Assembly: GCA_040005555.1 (NCBI GenBank) | Contig: JBDTYT010000060.1 | Coordinates: 1-10,949, forward strand | Origin: JBDTYT01 sp040005555 | GTDB taxonomy: Bacteria > Actinomycetota > UBA4738 > HRBIN12 | Length of the DNA stretch: 10,949 nucleotides | Direction: 5' to 3' | In this document: positions 1-6,312 of the stretch, piece by piece | Layout: each line of letters opens with the position of its first letter | How positions within the stretch are numbered: position 1 is the first letter of the stretch | Notes under the pieces: generated by a model | The model's input: the letters and a program-made list of their open reading frames with translations, nothing else | What the model was told of the DNA's origin: nothing | Database searches by the model: none | Position numbers and translations under genes: made by a program

Positions 1-1131
1 AACGGGTTGAAGCTCGGGAACGCGTTCCGGCGCCTCGGCGCCAAGGCGGGGCGAGAGGCGACCCGGGCCATGCCGATGGCGATCGCCGACTACGTGGCAG
101 AGGCGTTCGAAACGGACGCTATGCGCGGAGCGATCGCATCGCGCGCGACGATGTACACGGCGATGGGTCCGTGGTCAGCGGGCACCACCGCGGTCCTCCT
201 GTCCGACTCGGCCGGCAACGAGGGTGGCGCGCCCGGGCAGTCCATCACGGTGAAGGGCGGGCCGGGAGCCTTGGCGGACGCGCTGGCGGCCGCAGCGACG
301 GCGTTCGGCGCCGAGGTCCGTACCGGCTCCGACGTGGAACGCATCATCACGCGGGACGGACGAGCGGTCGGCGTCGCGCTCGCCGGCGGCGAGGAGCTGC
401 ACGCCCGCGCGATCATCACCGCCGCCGATCCCAAGCGCACGCTCACCGAGCTCGTCGACCCGGTGGTCGTCGGGCCCCACCTGTCGTGGCGGGCGGCGAA
501 CATCCGCACGCCCGGAGCGGTCTCGAAAGTGAACCTCGCGCTCTCGGGCCTCCCGAGCTTCGCCGGTGCGGACTCGCCCGAGCGCTTGGCCGGGCGGATC
601 GTGATCGCACCGTCGGTCGACTACCTCGAGCACGCGTACGACGCGTCGAAGTTCGGACGCATGAGCGACGAGCCCTATCTCGAGGCGACGATCCCGACGA
701 TCTCGGATCCGGCGCTCGCCCCGGAGGGTCAGCACGTGATGAGCATCGTGATGCAGTGGACGCCGTACCGCCTGCGCGAGGGCGATTGGGACGCCGAGCG
801 CGATCACGTGGCCGACGTCGCGGTGAAGACGATGGAGCGGTTCGCGCCCGGACTGGGCGAGCTCGTGACGGCGAGACACGTCATCACGCCGACCGATCTC
901 GAGCGCGACTACGGCCTATCGGGCGGACACGTCTACCACGCCGAGCCGGGCCTCGATCACTTCTTCGCGTGGCGGCCGATGCTCGGGCACGCTCGGTACC
1001 GGTTCGGGATCCCCGGGTTGTACCTGTGCGGCTCGGGAGCGCATCCGGGCGGCGGCATCACCGGAGCACCGGGTGCGAACGCCGCTCGGGAGATCCTCGA
1101 CGCCTTGAAGAAGCGCGGCTCGAAAAGATAG
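1..1131 (+). CDS. NAD(P)/FAD-dependent oxidoreductase, phytoene desaturase-like (5' partial)
   Basis: The open frame enters from the left edge without a start and ends at TAG 1129-1131, giving about 376 residues. The family (COG1233, phytoene desaturase/PYROXD2-like) is usually somewhat over 500 residues, so the N-terminal Rossmann segment with its dinucleotide-binding GxGxxG is outside the window. What remains is typical. A GGPGALADAL stretch (near residue 80 of the TTG-7 frame) is followed by the segment that builds the FAD site through AIITAADPKRT. The C-terminus has the FAD-contacting motif PGLYLCGSGAHPGGGITG and ends GANAAREIL. Members catalyse FAD-dependent desaturation or oxidation of lipophilic substrates, often carotenoid-like; the substrate cannot be told here. 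No carotenoid biosynthesis genes are beside it. The next gene starts 79 bases downstream with its own promoter-like signal. The TTG at 7 is only an internal codon. Confidence 0.9.
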   Translation, partial: NGLKLGNAFRRLGAKAGREATRAMPMAIADYVAEAFETDAMRGAIASRATMYTAMGPWSAGTTAVLLSDSAGNEGGAPGQSITVKGGPGALADALAAAATAFGAEVRTGSDVERIITRDGRAVGVALAGGEELHARAIITAADPKRTLTELVDPVVVGPHLSWRAANIRTPGAVSKVNLALSGLPSFAGADSPERLAGRIVIAPSVDYLEHAYDASKFGRMSDEPYLEATIPTISDPALAPEGQHVMSIVMQWTPYRLREGDWDAERDHVADVAVKTMERFAPGLGELVTARHVITPTDLERDYGLSGGHVYHAEPGLDHFFAWRPMLGHARYRFGIPGLYLCGSGAHPGGGITGAPGANAAREILDALKKRGSKR

Positions 1132-1197
1132 CCCACGAAGACCACCCCGGGGCCCGCGGAGCGGAGCGCACAGTCTGTTCCGCCGGCCGAGGTCGGC

Positions 1198-1210
1198 TAC
1201 AGTGTCGGTG
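1198..1210 (+). promoter_or_regulatory. Leaderless-type -10 element (TACAGT) before the hydrolase
   Basis: TACAGT (1198-1203) fits the actinobacterial -10 consensus TANNNT and ends exactly 7 bases before ATG 1211. This places transcription start at or next to the A of the ATG. No convincing -35 is visible. The alternative GTG start at 1202 lies inside the hexamer. This is inference from spacing; similar spacing recurs at other genes in the window. Confidence 0.5.
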
Positions 1211-1783
1211 ATGACGACGCTGCTCCTTTTCCATCATGCGCAAGGACAGACGACCGGGTTCCTCGCCTTCGCGGATGAACTGCGGGAGGCCGGCCATACG
1301 GTCCACGCGCCGGACCTCTACGACGGCAACACGTTCCGGGACCTCAACGAGGGTGTCGCCTACGCCAAGCAGGTCGGCTTCTCAGAGATCATCCGCCGTG
1401 GTTCGGACGCCGCCACGGAGCTACCGGTCGACATCGTCTATGCAGGCTTCTCCCTCGGAGTTCTGCCCGCGCAGTCGCTGGCGCAGACGCGACCGGGCGC
1501 GAGAGGGGCGATCCTTTACTCCGCAAGCATGCCGACATCCGAGTTCGAGAGCCCGTGGCCCAAGGGCGTGCCGCTGCAGATCCACATGATGGATGCCGAC
1601 CCCTGGAGCGAGGAGGATCGGCCTGTGGCGGAGGCGTTGGTCGAGGAGGTCGAGGACGCTGAGCTGTTCCTCTACCCTGGCTCGGGTCACCTGTTCGCCG
1701 ACGCCAGTCTTGACGATTACGACGAGCAGGCAGCCGGGCTGCTCAAGGAGCGCACGCTGGCTTTCTTGAACCGGGTCGGCTAG
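1211..1783 (+). CDS. Dienelactone hydrolase family protein (alpha/beta hydrolase)
   Basis: This is a 190-residue small alpha/beta hydrolase. Numbering from ATG 1211, an oxyanion-side LLLFHHAQG strand/turn lies at 4-12 and a PDLYDG motif, typical of dienelactone hydrolases, at about 34-39. The nucleophile elbow is GFSLG with Ser81. An acid is likely at Asp128 or Asp130 (MMDADPW), and the catalytic His160 is in PGSGHLF. The classical enzyme uses Cys as nucleophile; a Ser here is common in the wider family and suggests a general ester or lactone hydrolase. No signal peptide is visible, so it is probably cytoplasmic. ATG 1211 is preferred over GTG 1202 because of the -10 hexamer 7 bases upstream and because family proteins begin just before the LLLFHH strand. 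A GAGG about 9 bases before GTG 1202 keeps the longer form possible. It converges on the exported-protein gene with a 33-base gap and no obvious terminator hairpin. Confidence 0.85.
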   Translation: MTTLLLFHHAQGQTTGFLAFADELREAGHTVHAPDLYDGNTFRDLNEGVAYAKQVGFSEIIRRGSDAATELPVDIVYAGFSLGVLPAQSLAQTRPGARGAILYSASMPTSEFESPWPKGVPLQIHMMDADPWSEEDRPVAEALVEEVEDAELFLYPGSGHLFADASLDDYDEQAAGLLKERTLAFLNRVG

Positions 1784-1816
1784 TCCGACATCCAGCTCAG
1801 AGGCCGGTCACCGAGG

Positions 1817-2245
1817 TCAACTTCCCGGAGTCCCTTGCGCTTCTGGGCCGCCGTGCTCGTGGGTCTCCATCTTCTGAAGAACGAATTCGGGTGGACCGTG
1901 CCCGTGCCCCGCGGCAGCCGTCGGCTTCCCACAGTCGCTCTGCGCGGCAACGGGGAGGAGCGAGGAATCCCCGAGGCCGGCGACCAAGGAAACGTAGTCC
2001 CCGTGAGTCCAGTTCCCCGGCAGAGTGGAAACATCGACCAGGCTGCATTCGTTCGCTACCTGGAACCGAGAGATCGGCCCGCCATGCAACCCCGTCTCGT
2101 CCGGCTGGTTCTCATCCGGCTGACTGGCCTTCTCCTTCTCCAGACTTGGGGAGGGTGAAGAACCGGACGAGAACACGCTCCCTGCGGCGACGCCCGAGCC
2201 CAAGATCGCGGCGGACACTCCCAGAATCAGGATGAACTTCTTCAT
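1817..2245 (-). CDS. Small exported His-rich protein, unknown function
   Basis: A 142-residue protein starts at ATG 2245-2243 and ends at TGA 1819-1817. Residues 1-22 form a clear signal peptide: MKK, then a hydrophobic core around ILILGVSAAILGSGVAAG. There is no lipobox cysteine. A low-complexity Ser/Pro/Glu/Asp linker spans about 26-52. A compact region at about 60-110 contains Cys67 and Cys105, a plausible disulfide pair, and a PGNWTHGDYVSLVAG segment. The tail has GHGHG and HEHGG, so His clusters could bind metal, which is only a suggestion. I do not recognise a named family; the NWTHGDYVS...SDCGKP pattern looks like a conserved core rather than noise. A GGGGG run about 4-8 bases before the ATG could serve as ribosome-binding site, so this mRNA probably has a leader, unlike several neighbours. 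Export is well supported, function is not. Confidence 0.75.
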   Translation of the reverse strand: MKKFILILGVSAAILGSGVAAGSVFSSGSSPSPSLEKEKASQPDENQPDETGLHGGPISRFQVANECSLVDVSTLPGNWTHGDYVSLVAGLGDSSLLPVAAQSDCGKPTAAAGHGHGPPEFVLQKMETHEHGGPEAQGTPGS

Positions 2246-2284
2246 CGAACCCCCGGTGCCTCAACTTCGCACAGACTCATCATC

Positions 2285-2313
2285 CAGATACTCCAAGCAA
2301 CCAGGGAGCACAA
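2285..2313 (-). promoter_or_regulatory. Possible sigma70-type promoter for the exported-protein gene
   Basis: Read on the minus strand, TTGTGC (2313-2308) is followed after 17 bases by TATCTG (2290-2285), about 40 bases before the ATG. Both hexamers are imperfect. It is the best candidate in the 163-base gap 2246-2408. Confidence 0.3.
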
Positions 2314-2333
2314 CCGCTACAGGGCGCATTTCA

Positions 2334-2376
2334 GGCCGTGCCCACCACACCTGAGGCACGGCCGAGACCGTGCCTC
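2334..2376 (-). terminator. Three-arm alternative hairpin downstream of the first GNAT gene
   Basis: GAGGCACGG (2353-2361) and CCGTGCCTC (2368-2376) form a perfect 9-bp stem with a 6-base loop. GGCCGTGCC (2334-2342) can instead pair perfectly with GGCACGGCC (2355-2363) across a 12-base loop. The middle arm is shared, so the two hairpins exclude each other. The element starts 32 bases past the stop of the GNAT gene ending at 2409, so a terminator for that gene is the simplest reading. No U-rich tail follows, which is not unusual in high-GC actinobacteria. Confidence 0.5.
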
Positions 2377-2408
2377 TCGTTGCGTTGCCTGCGAACCGCG
2401 GTCGAACC

Positions 2409-3224
2409 CTACGGAGCGGCCGGTGGCGTCCAGACGAACGGTGTTGTCGTCGTCACCGGCACGAATCCCAGTCGTTCGAGGATCGGTCGGCTATCGGCCG
2501 AGGCATCTACCTGCAGATGGCTGAACCCGCGCTCCGCGGCTAGGTTCGCGCGGTAGGCAACGATCGCGCGGTAGATGCCGCGACCGCGCCACTCGGGCAG
2601 CGTGCCACCGCCCCACAGCGTCGCGAAGTCGGTTCCCTGCACGAAGCGCACCCATCCGGCGCAGACGACCTCCCCTTCGGCCTCGGCGACGACGATCGCC
2701 ATGGCGTCCGGGTCAACGGCATATTCCGCCTCGAGGCCGTCAGCCAGCCAACCAGCACGATCGTCTCGCCAGATCGCTTCCTCCATGGCTCCGATCCGGT
2801 CAAGATCCGCGCGCTCGCCCACCTGTCGCAACGTCACACCGTCGGGCACGAGCACCTCGCCGGCTACAGCAGACACCGGCGCGATCACCACCGTCTCCAT
2901 CTCCTCGGGGACGAAGCCCATCGCGACCAGCCGCTCGGCGAGGTCGGCCGGTCGGTCGTGCCCGTGCAGCTTCCATTCGAACGCTTCACCGCGGCCCGCG
3001 AACACGCGCACCTGTCGCGCGATCAGCTCCTCGAGCTCGGCGCCGTCGAGCCCGCCGAGGTCACGGTAGCCGACGAACCCGCCGTGCCCGAAGCCGACGA
3101 AGCGCAGCAGCGGCCCGTCCAGCTCGACGTGGACGCCCTCCGGCAGCCGGTCCGGAAGCTGCGCGCGCAGCTGCGCGTCATAGCGGGCAAGCAGCTCGGC
3201 GGCGCCGGGATCGGGCAGCGGCAA
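2409..3224 (-). CDS. GNAT family N-acetyltransferase (long form, 271 aa)
   Basis: GNAT enzymes transfer an acetyl group from acetyl-CoA to a primary amine. The C-terminal half is a recognisable GNAT domain. A beta strand, MAIVVAEAEGEVVCAGWVRF (175-194), precedes the acetyl-CoA loop WRGRGIYRAIV (212-222), where R213-x-x-G216 binds the pyrophosphate. The end, RPILERLGFVPV (246-257), is the usual motif B region. Residues 1-120 are a less obvious domain containing HGHDRPADLAERLVAMGF, common in long actinobacterial GNATs. The substrate is unknown. The first possible start is TTG 3224, because an in-frame TAA lies two codons upstream (3230-3228). Two AAGG motifs precede it at 4 to 12 bases. The hexamer TAAGGT abuts the TTG, so the exact start is uncertain. 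It lies 98 bases downstream of a second GNAT gene, with a hairpin between them. Confidence 0.88.
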   Translation of the reverse strand: MPLPDPGAAELLARYDAQLRAQLPDRLPEGVHVELDGPLLRFVGFGHGGFVGYRDLGGLDGAELEELIARQVRVFAGRGEAFEWKLHGHDRPADLAERLVAMGFVPEEMETVVIAPVSAVAGEVLVPDGVTLRQVGERADLDRIGAMEEAIWRDDRAGWLADGLEAEYAVDPDAMAIVVAEAEGEVVCAGWVRFVQGTDFATLWGGGTLPEWRGRGIYRAIVAYRANLAAERGFSHLQVDASADSRPILERLGFVPVTTTTPFVWTPPAAP

Positions 3225-3244
3225 ACCTTACGACCTTGCGTCTG

Positions 3245-3276
3245 GATCGCGCATGGAGCGGTGGCATGCGCGGATC
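3245..3276 (-). other. Inverted repeat between the two GNAT genes
   Basis: CGCGCATG (3248-3255) and CATGCGCG (3265-3272) are perfect inverted copies around a 9-base loop. With one bulged G the stem extends through GATC on both sides (3245-3248 and 3273-3276). It sits about 46 bases past the stop of the upstream GNAT gene and about 20 bases before the start of the next. It could be a terminator without a U tract or an operator-like site. The sequence does not decide. Confidence 0.45.
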
Positions 3277-3322
3277 GGGCCGAGTCGGGCATAGGCACTT
3301 AGGGTGAACATTCTTCGACAGA

Positions 3323-4180
3323 TCACGGGGACCGGAACGCGTACTCGGCCGCGTCGCACACTCGCACGTAGCCGATGTCGGTGTAGATCTTGTTCGACGT
3401 CGGGTTCGCGAGGTCGGTATACAAGAAGCACGCTTTGTACCCGTCGTCGAGGAGCCACCGGCTGAGCCCGGCCACGAGGTTCGAGGCGTACCCTCGCCGC
3501 CGCAGATCGGGCGGAGTGTAGACGGGACCGATCCGGATCCCGCTCGTCGTCGGGCCGGAATACCCGGCGAGTGAAACCGGGATATCGCCGTCCTCCCAGA
3601 TCCAGAACCCGGAGACGGCGGATGAGAGCCGAGTATCGATCGACCGTTGCAATTGCTCTCCGTTTGACTCCTCACCCGGCAGCGCCTCATCGGCGAACTC
3701 CTTCAGCCACATCTCGAGGAGGGCCCGGTCGTCGGAGGTCGCGCGGCGGGCGAGGCCCGAAGCCACAGGCACGTCGAGCACCCGGTTCAGCGCGTATACA
3801 CCCTCAGACCGAACGAGCTCCGCGCCAGCGCCGGTCGCATCCGACCACGCGCCAGCGAACCACGGCGCGGTCGGCAGGTTGGCCACCACGCCGGGCACCT
3901 CGATACCGGTCGCCCGGACGGCCTGGAGCAACGCGTCGGCCGCGTCGTCGGTGAGAGGGTCGGCGACGACGAGCTTGTGCGGCGGCGTCATCGTCGCCGC
4001 AGCCAGCACCTCGTCCCCGTTGCGGACCACCCACGCGTGGTACTCCGGATAGAGATCCGGGTGCCGCTCCGTCGTTCCGGCGATCCCGAGGATGAGGTTG
4101 TGACGCCCCTCATCGCGCATGAGCAGCGGACCCGCGATGTCCAGGAACGATCGCGCGTCGGCGGGGCGTAGGACCTCCAT
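3323..4180 (-). CDS. GNAT family N-acetyltransferase (285 aa)
   Basis: ATG 4180-4178 to TGA 3325-3323. The C-terminal GNAT domain is clear. A strand, SGIRIGPVYTPP (213-224), leads into the acetyl-CoA pyrophosphate loop RRRGYASNLV (227-236), fitting R-x-x-G-x-A. NPTSNKIYTDIGY (259-271) is the classical motif B with its Tyr. The N-terminal approx. 140 residues form a degenerate domain containing RHNLILGIAG and PEYHAWVVRNGDEVLAAA, typical of two-domain FR47-like or YjaB-like actinobacterial GNATs. The acyl acceptor is unknown. It is not a recent duplicate of the neighbouring GNAT, since motif spacing and sequences differ throughout. Although it follows the helicase gene by only 40 bases, a TANNNT 6 bases before its ATG suggests independent leaderless transcription, possibly in addition to readthrough. 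Confidence 0.9.
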   Translation of the reverse strand: MEVLRPADARSFLDIAGPLLMRDEGRHNLILGIAGTTERHPDLYPEYHAWVVRNGDEVLAAATMTPPHKLVVADPLTDDAADALLQAVRATGIEVPGVVANLPTAPWFAGAWSDATGAGAELVRSEGVYALNRVLDVPVASGLARRATSDDRALLEMWLKEFADEALPGEESNGEQLQRSIDTRLSSAVSGFWIWEDGDIPVSLAGYSGPTTSGIRIGPVYTPPDLRRRGYASNLVAGLSRWLLDDGYKACFLYTDLANPTSNKIYTDIGYVRVCDAAEYAFRSP

Positions 4181-4186
4181 CGGGCA

Positions 4187-4192
4187 ACTCTA
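4187..4192 (-). promoter_or_regulatory. Leaderless-type -10 element (TAGAGT) before the 285-aa GNAT gene
   Basis: On the minus strand TAGAGT (4192-4187) is followed by exactly 6 bases and then ATG 4180. No Shine-Dalgarno sequence is visible in front of this ATG. No -35 is recognisable at the usual distance; a TTGACG at 4205-4200 is too close to be one. Confidence 0.5.
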
Positions 4193-4220
4193 CGGGTCAC
4201 GTCAACAGGTGCCGGCCGAG

Positions 4221-6251
4221 CTACTCCGCCCACAATCCGGCGAGGAAGGCGTCGACGCGCTCGGTGGTGCCGGCGGTGGCGACGAGCGGTCGTTCGTCCT
4301 GGTCGAGGTCGCTGTACGTGCTGCGAAGGTGGAAGAGCGAGCGGATGTCCTCGGGCAGGAACCGCGTGAGCTGTGCGTACCAGTGCTTGTCCTCCAGGCC
4401 GCGGTTCGAGCGGTGGTAGCGGAGCGGGAAGTAGACGTGAAGGGCGTCACGGGCGCGCGTGAGCGCCACGTAGAACAGACGCCGTTCCTCCTCGAGGCGC
4501 TCGTCGTCGCCGGTGGCCATGTCGGAGGGGATCATGCCGTCGGCGGCATGGAGCACGTGCACCACGTCCCACTCACCGCCCTTGGCCGAGTGGATCGTGG
4601 AGAGGATCACGTAGTCCTCGTCCAGGAGCGGTGGCCCCGCGAGGTCGGAGGTCGAGATGGGTGGGTCGATCGTGAGGTCGGAGATGAAGCGCTCGCGTGA
4701 AGGGAATCCCGTCGCGAGCTGCTCGAGCTGCTCGAGATCTCGAAGGCGCGGCTCGGGCTGGTCGTAACGCCGTCGGAGCAGCGGCTCGAGGAACCGCCGG
4801 ACGCGCTCCACCTGCGGTGCGGGCGCGAGGTCCTCGGCCGAGCAATCGCGAACGGTGGCCCTGAGCTCGTGGAGCTCGGCGCGCGCCCGAGCCGGGACCG
4901 CGATGGTGTGCTCGAGCAACCGGACGAGCGGGTCGCCCGGAGCCGTGACGCCGAGGGCCGCCATGACGCGCCGGGCGCCCGCCGGTCCGACGCCATCGAG
5001 CAGCTGCAGGACGCGGAACCAGCTGACCTCGTCGCGCGGGTTCTCGACGATGCGAAGCACCGCGAGCGCGTCCTTCACGTGCGCTGACTCGAGGAACTTC
5101 AGTCCGCCGTACTTCACGAACGGGATGTTGCGGCGCGCGAGCTCCACCTCGAGCACGTCGCTGTGATGGCCGGCTCGGAACAACACGGCTTGTTCCTTGA
5201 GCGGTGTGCCCTGCTCGCGATGTCCGAGGATCGCGCGGCACACGGCATCGGCCTGATCCGCCTCGTCGAGGCAGGTGAGGAGCTCCGGACGCCCTCCCCC
5301 GGACCGCGCCGTCCACAGCGTCTTCTCATGACGCTGGGGGGAGCGAGCGATGACCGCGTTCGAGACGTCGAGGATCGGCTGGGTCGAACGGTAGTTCTGT
5401 TCGAGTCGCACGACGGTGGTGCCGGGGAAGCGGTCGGGGAACTCGAGGATGTTCTTCACCGTGGCCGAGCGGAACGCGTAGATCGCCTGCGCGTCGTCGC
5501 CCACCACCATGAGCCCCGACCCCTCGGGTCGCAGCCCGGCGAGGATCTCGGCCTGCAGCACGTTCGTATCCTGGTACTCGTCGACGAGGATGTGGTCGAA
5601 GAGCTCACCGACCGCGGGGCCCGCGGCGGGATGCCGCGCGAGGGCGTGCCAGAACAGCAGCAGGTCGTCGTAATCCAGGGTGTGCTGCCCGCGCTTGCGC
5701 TCGGTGTACACCGTGAACATCCGGCCGATGTCCTGTTGGTGCTCGGCGCACCACGGGAACTCGCGCTCGAGGACCTCGCCGAGCTTCACGCCGGCGTTCA
5801 CGGTGCGCGAGTAGATGTCGGCGAGGGTCTCCTTGCGTGGGAAGCGCTTCTCGCCCTGCCCAAGATCCAGCTCCCCGCGGATCAGGTCGAGGAGGTCCGC
5901 GGTATCTGCCCGGTCGAGCACCGTGAAGTCCGGCGAGAGCCCGAGCGCCCGTCCATGGAGCCGCAGCAGCCGGTTCCCGGTGGCGTGGAACGTGCCGCCC
6001 CACACGCGACCGAGCCCGCGCTCGCCGGTGAGTCGTTCGGCGCGCGAGAGCATCTCGCGCGAGGCCCGACGCGTGAAGGTGAGGAGCAAGATCCGCTCGG
6101 GCCGCACCCCGCGGTCGACGAGCCGCGCCACCCGGCACGCGAGCGTCCAGGTCTTGCCGCTGCCGGCCCCGGCCACGACGAGCAGCGGACCGCCCTCGTG
6201 CTCCACGGCCGAGCGCTGCGCCTCGTTCAGGGATCCCCAGGCGTCGAACAT
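4221..6251 (-). CDS. UvrD/PcrA/Rep-family ATP-dependent DNA helicase (SF1A)
   Basis: This is a complete superfamily 1A 3'-5' DNA helicase of 676 residues from ATG 6251. All motifs are present and in order: Q motif LNEAQRSAV (8-16); Walker A AGAGSGKT (27-34); Ia TFTRRASREM (58-67); GTFHATG (86-92); Walker B VDEYQDTN with D224/E225; III QAIYAFRSA (255-263); IV RLEQNYRST (282-290); V STIHSAKGGEWDVVH (551-565); VI RLFYVALTRARDALHV (591-606) with its arginine finger. A helix-hairpin-helix-like GVGPAGARR lies near 421. Family members unwind DNA in repair or remove RecA and stalled intermediates; which subtype this is cannot be told. A longer form from TTG 6290 is possible, but TTGCCC and TAGACT lie inside that extension as a well-spaced promoter, so ATG 6251 is preferred. 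It is slightly shorter than typical PcrA, ending soon after motif VI and a short tail. Confidence 0.93.
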   Translation of the reverse strand: MFDAWGSLNEAQRSAVEHEGGPLLVVAGAGSGKTWTLACRVARLVDRGVRPERILLLTFTRRASREMLSRAERLTGERGLGRVWGGTFHATGNRLLRLHGRALGLSPDFTVLDRADTADLLDLIRGELDLGQGEKRFPRKETLADIYSRTVNAGVKLGEVLEREFPWCAEHQQDIGRMFTVYTERKRGQHTLDYDDLLLFWHALARHPAAGPAVGELFDHILVDEYQDTNVLQAEILAGLRPEGSGLMVVGDDAQAIYAFRSATVKNILEFPDRFPGTTVVRLEQNYRSTQPILDVSNAVIARSPQRHEKTLWTARSGGGRPELLTCLDEADQADAVCRAILGHREQGTPLKEQAVLFRAGHHSDVLEVELARRNIPFVKYGGLKFLESAHVKDALAVLRIVENPRDEVSWFRVLQLLDGVGPAGARRVMAALGVTAPGDPLVRLLEHTIAVPARARAELHELRATVRDCSAEDLAPAPQVERVRRFLEPLLRRRYDQPEPRLRDLEQLEQLATGFPSRERFISDLTIDPPISTSDLAGPPLLDEDYVILSTIHSAKGGEWDVVHVLHAADGMIPSDMATGDDERLEEERRLFYVALTRARDALHVYFPLRYHRSNRGLEDKHWYAQLTRFLPEDIRSLFHLRSTYSDLDQDERPLVATAGTTERVDAFLAGLWAE

Positions 6252-6261
6252 GCGTTCGAGC

Positions 6262-6290
6262 AGTCTAGGCGGGCGACCACCCCGGGGCAA
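6262..6290 (-). promoter_or_regulatory. Promoter for the helicase gene
   Basis: On the minus strand TTGCCC (6290-6285) is separated by 17 bases from TAGACT (6267-6262). The ATG at 6251 begins 10 bases further on, implying a leader of only a few bases. The same TTGCCC -35 is seen before the cyclase gene. The alternative TTG start of the helicase would be this -35 hexamer itself. Confidence 0.45.
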
Positions 6291-6312
6291 GCAGCACGAA
6301 GAAAGGGGGAGC

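Noticed and set aside
171..1211. Long plus-strand frame overlapping the oxidoreductase, Arg-rich
   Set aside because: Out-of-frame shadow in GC-rich DNA. It has no motifs and Arg/Gly/Ala-rich composition, while the overlapping frame has clear family motifs.
3213..3218. CTG as a leaderless start of the 271-aa GNAT, 6 bases after TAAGGT
   Set aside because: CTG starts are rare, and TTG 3224 with upstream AAGG is at least as likely. There is not enough evidence to move the start.
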